Assembly (NCBI RefSeq): GCF_018100925.1
Contig: NZ_JAGJEH010000007.1
Coordinates: 248,001-312,000, forward strand
DNA: 64,000 nt
Source: Pseudoalteromonas luteoviolacea
GTDB lineage: Bacteria > Pseudomonadota > Gammaproteobacteria > Enterobacterales > Alteromonadaceae
Direction: 5' to 3'
Part shown: in pieces, positions 62,859-64,000 of the stretch
Layout of the letters: every line of letters begins with the position of its first letter
How positions within the stretch are numbered: the stretch's first letter is position 1
The notes under the pieces: generated by a model
What the model was told of the DNA's origin: nothing
The model's input: only the letters and a program-made list of their open reading frames with translations
The model's database searches: none
Position numbers and translations under genes: made by a program

Positions 62859-63868
62859 AGCGAGTCACCTTTTTGGCTGTTTTCAATTTCTGCGATTTGC
62901 TCTTCACTGAGATCTTGAAGCGCCACTTGTTTTACTTGCTCGAACATATAATCCAGTGCTTTGTGATCAGTAAACGCTTGTAGGATTTGCTGACGAAATT
63001 CTTGCTCGGTGGCGTTTTCTTTGGCACAAATAAATGCCCAAGGCAGCACCAATGCATCTTTGATTAAATCGGCAATGTCGAACACCAAGGCTCCGCGACG
63101 GGTTTTTCCATGCATCACGGCGAAACCATGAGGAATACCAAGCACCCACAAAGTGCAGGCTGCCAGACCATAAGCGAGATAATTACCGTGGTTTAAAAAG
63201 TCGTTCGCTTTGCCTATATCGACAGATTTTGATGACTGATGCTGGCGCTTAAAACCCTCGCAATTGGTGGCATTGGCGGCATATTTATAAAGCACTTTGG
63301 TGAGCTGCGCCTCTGTGAGTAGCAACGCTTGAGAACTTGTCGCGGCCTGCGTCCGTGTAAAAAACGTATCCAACGCGGTTTGAATAGCTTTATCGTCAAA
63401 GTTAAAGCCTTCATTTTTTAAGTCTCGGTCTTTTTGCCAAACCTGCTTTAAAAACGCGATCCGTGCCTGCTGAAAGTCCTTTGCAGCATCCAAGCGCTTT
63501 TCATCATCAAACCAAAAGCCCATCCAGCCTTGCAGGTACTCTGTGGGGCGATATTCGTTTTGTGGGGTCATCCACTCAATTTCACAGCCCATATAAAGTG
63601 GTGTGCCACCACCGCCACAAAAGCCCACCAAAACGCCAGCTTGAGCAAGCATGCGCATCGCAGCTTGTGTAATTGAAGTGCCATTACCCAGCAAAATAAC
63701 CGTGGTATTGGCTATGGGAATGTTAAAATAGAGGTTCTCTTTGGTGGCTTCAGTTAAAAATAAAACGCGGCTATCTTTTTGCATTACTCGGCAGTATTCT
63801 AGATAAAATAAATTGGCACGTTTTGAGTGCAATATGGCTTTTAAATCGCTTGGGCTTAAGTCTTCCAT
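62855..63868 (-). CDS. cas1: CRISPR integrase Cas1 (type I-F)
   Basis: 337 residues. N-terminal beta domain (ANTTVILLGNGTSIT, AGVLVGFCGGGGTPLYMG) and C-terminal helical domain with metal ligands E186 (LLTEAQLTKVLYK), H253 (VMHGKTRRG) and D264/D267 (FDIADLIKD). It integrates new spacers at the leader end with the Cas2 part of Cas2-3. ATG 63868 has AAGGAAG nine bases upstream. It is GC-richer than the interference genes (63301-63360: 35/60). Confidence 0.96.
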   Translation of the reverse strand: MEDLSPSDLKAILHSKRANLFYLEYCRVMQKDSRVLFLTEATKENLYFNIPIANTTVILLGNGTSITQAAMRMLAQAGVLVGFCGGGGTPLYMGCEIEWMTPQNEYRPTEYLQGWMGFWFDDEKRLDAAKDFQQARIAFLKQVWQKDRDLKNEGFNFDDKAIQTALDTFFTRTQAATSSQALLLTEAQLTKVLYKYAANATNCEGFKRQHQSSKSVDIGKANDFLNHGNYLAYGLAACTLWVLGIPHGFAVMHGKTRRGALVFDIADLIKDALVLPWAFICAKENATEQEFRQQILQAFTDHKALDYMFEQVKQVALQDLSEEQIAEIENSQKGDSL

Positions 63869-64000
63869 CGTCTTCCACTTCCTTTGGGTTTAGACATAAC
63901 GTACTTTTATCTATGCACGGCTTCAATGCTGCACGTTTCACCAGTAAAATTTTTTACAGGTGTTTAGTTCCAAAGTAGCTTTTGCTCTCTAAGTGCTCGG
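63869..64000 (-). promoter_or_regulatory. Upstream region of the cas operon
   Basis: 132 bases to the window edge with no gene. It should hold the cas promoter. I see no clear -35/-10 pair or operator. Confidence 0.4.

Noticed and set aside
55155..63868. Tn7-like transposon-associated I-F3 system
   Set aside because: cas1, a full cas2-3 with HD and helicase motifs and full-length csy1 are present, and no tns or tniQ genes are seen. This is a standard I-F1 locus.

Overview
The window looks like a chromosomal segment of a marine gammaproteobacterium, most likely Pseudoalteromonas. This is an inference from the mix of gene families, the AT-rich intergenic regions, the TonB receptor and PKD/chitin-binding protease repertoire, and the REP-type hairpin families. 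No rRNA or other species marker is present. The single RNA gene is tRNA-Ala(GGC).

Layout. 0-9 kb: the tail of a secreted FAS1/COG4315-type protein, then a nutrient-uptake block (ROK kinase, FHS-type MFS permease, large TonB-dependent receptor, divergent AraC regulator) and a class D beta-lactamase. 9-13.6 kb: the conserved ybbP-ybbA/tesA divergent block and a small lipoprotein. 13.6-26 kb: signalling and regulation (OmpR-type two-component pair, solitary winged-helix protein, periplasmic DJ-1/PfpI protein, hybrid histidine kinase, FMN reductase with divergent LysR, NarL-type regulator). 26-36 kb: a membrane-anchored cohesin-like protein, a PQQ-type propeller with a CadC-like regulator, several secreted proteins of unknown function, GST, VOC protein, LysR and pirin. 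36-44 kb: four secreted proteases in tandem (one M4, three S8), all ending in PKD and chitin-binding-like modules. 44-53.5 kb: AraC regulators, two EamA exporters, a cysteine-dioxygenase-like cupin, a serine hydrolase, an SDR, a 64-bp hairpin tandem array and ada. 53.5-64 kb: a type I-F CRISPR-Cas locus in the order cas1, cas2-3, csy1, csy2, csy3, csy4, all on the minus strand, followed by two arrays.

The most interesting region is 53.9-62.9 kb. Array 1 (seven repeats, six 32-nt spacers) lies directly behind csy4, its terminator and an AT-rich leader. About 730 bp further on, the same series recurs: a short decayed csy4-like 3' end, the same terminator hairpin, a homologous leader, and a mini-array with a different repeat allele. 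That mini-array runs into 134-bp tandem units whose ends are CRISPR-repeat-like. Independently, base composition changes sharply near 62.64 kb, inside cas2-3 between its Cas2 and HD domains: cas1 and the Cas2 part are GC-richer, the interference genes are AT-rich. Together these suggest that the interference module and its array were exchanged between I-F alleles, leaving the second csy4 tail, leader and array as a scar. This is a hypothesis that sequence comparison can test.

Start codons were re-chosen by hand from Shine-Dalgarno spacing, signal peptides and overlaps, so many genes are shorter than the longest possible reading frame. No database search was available; family names come from visible motifs and domain order.
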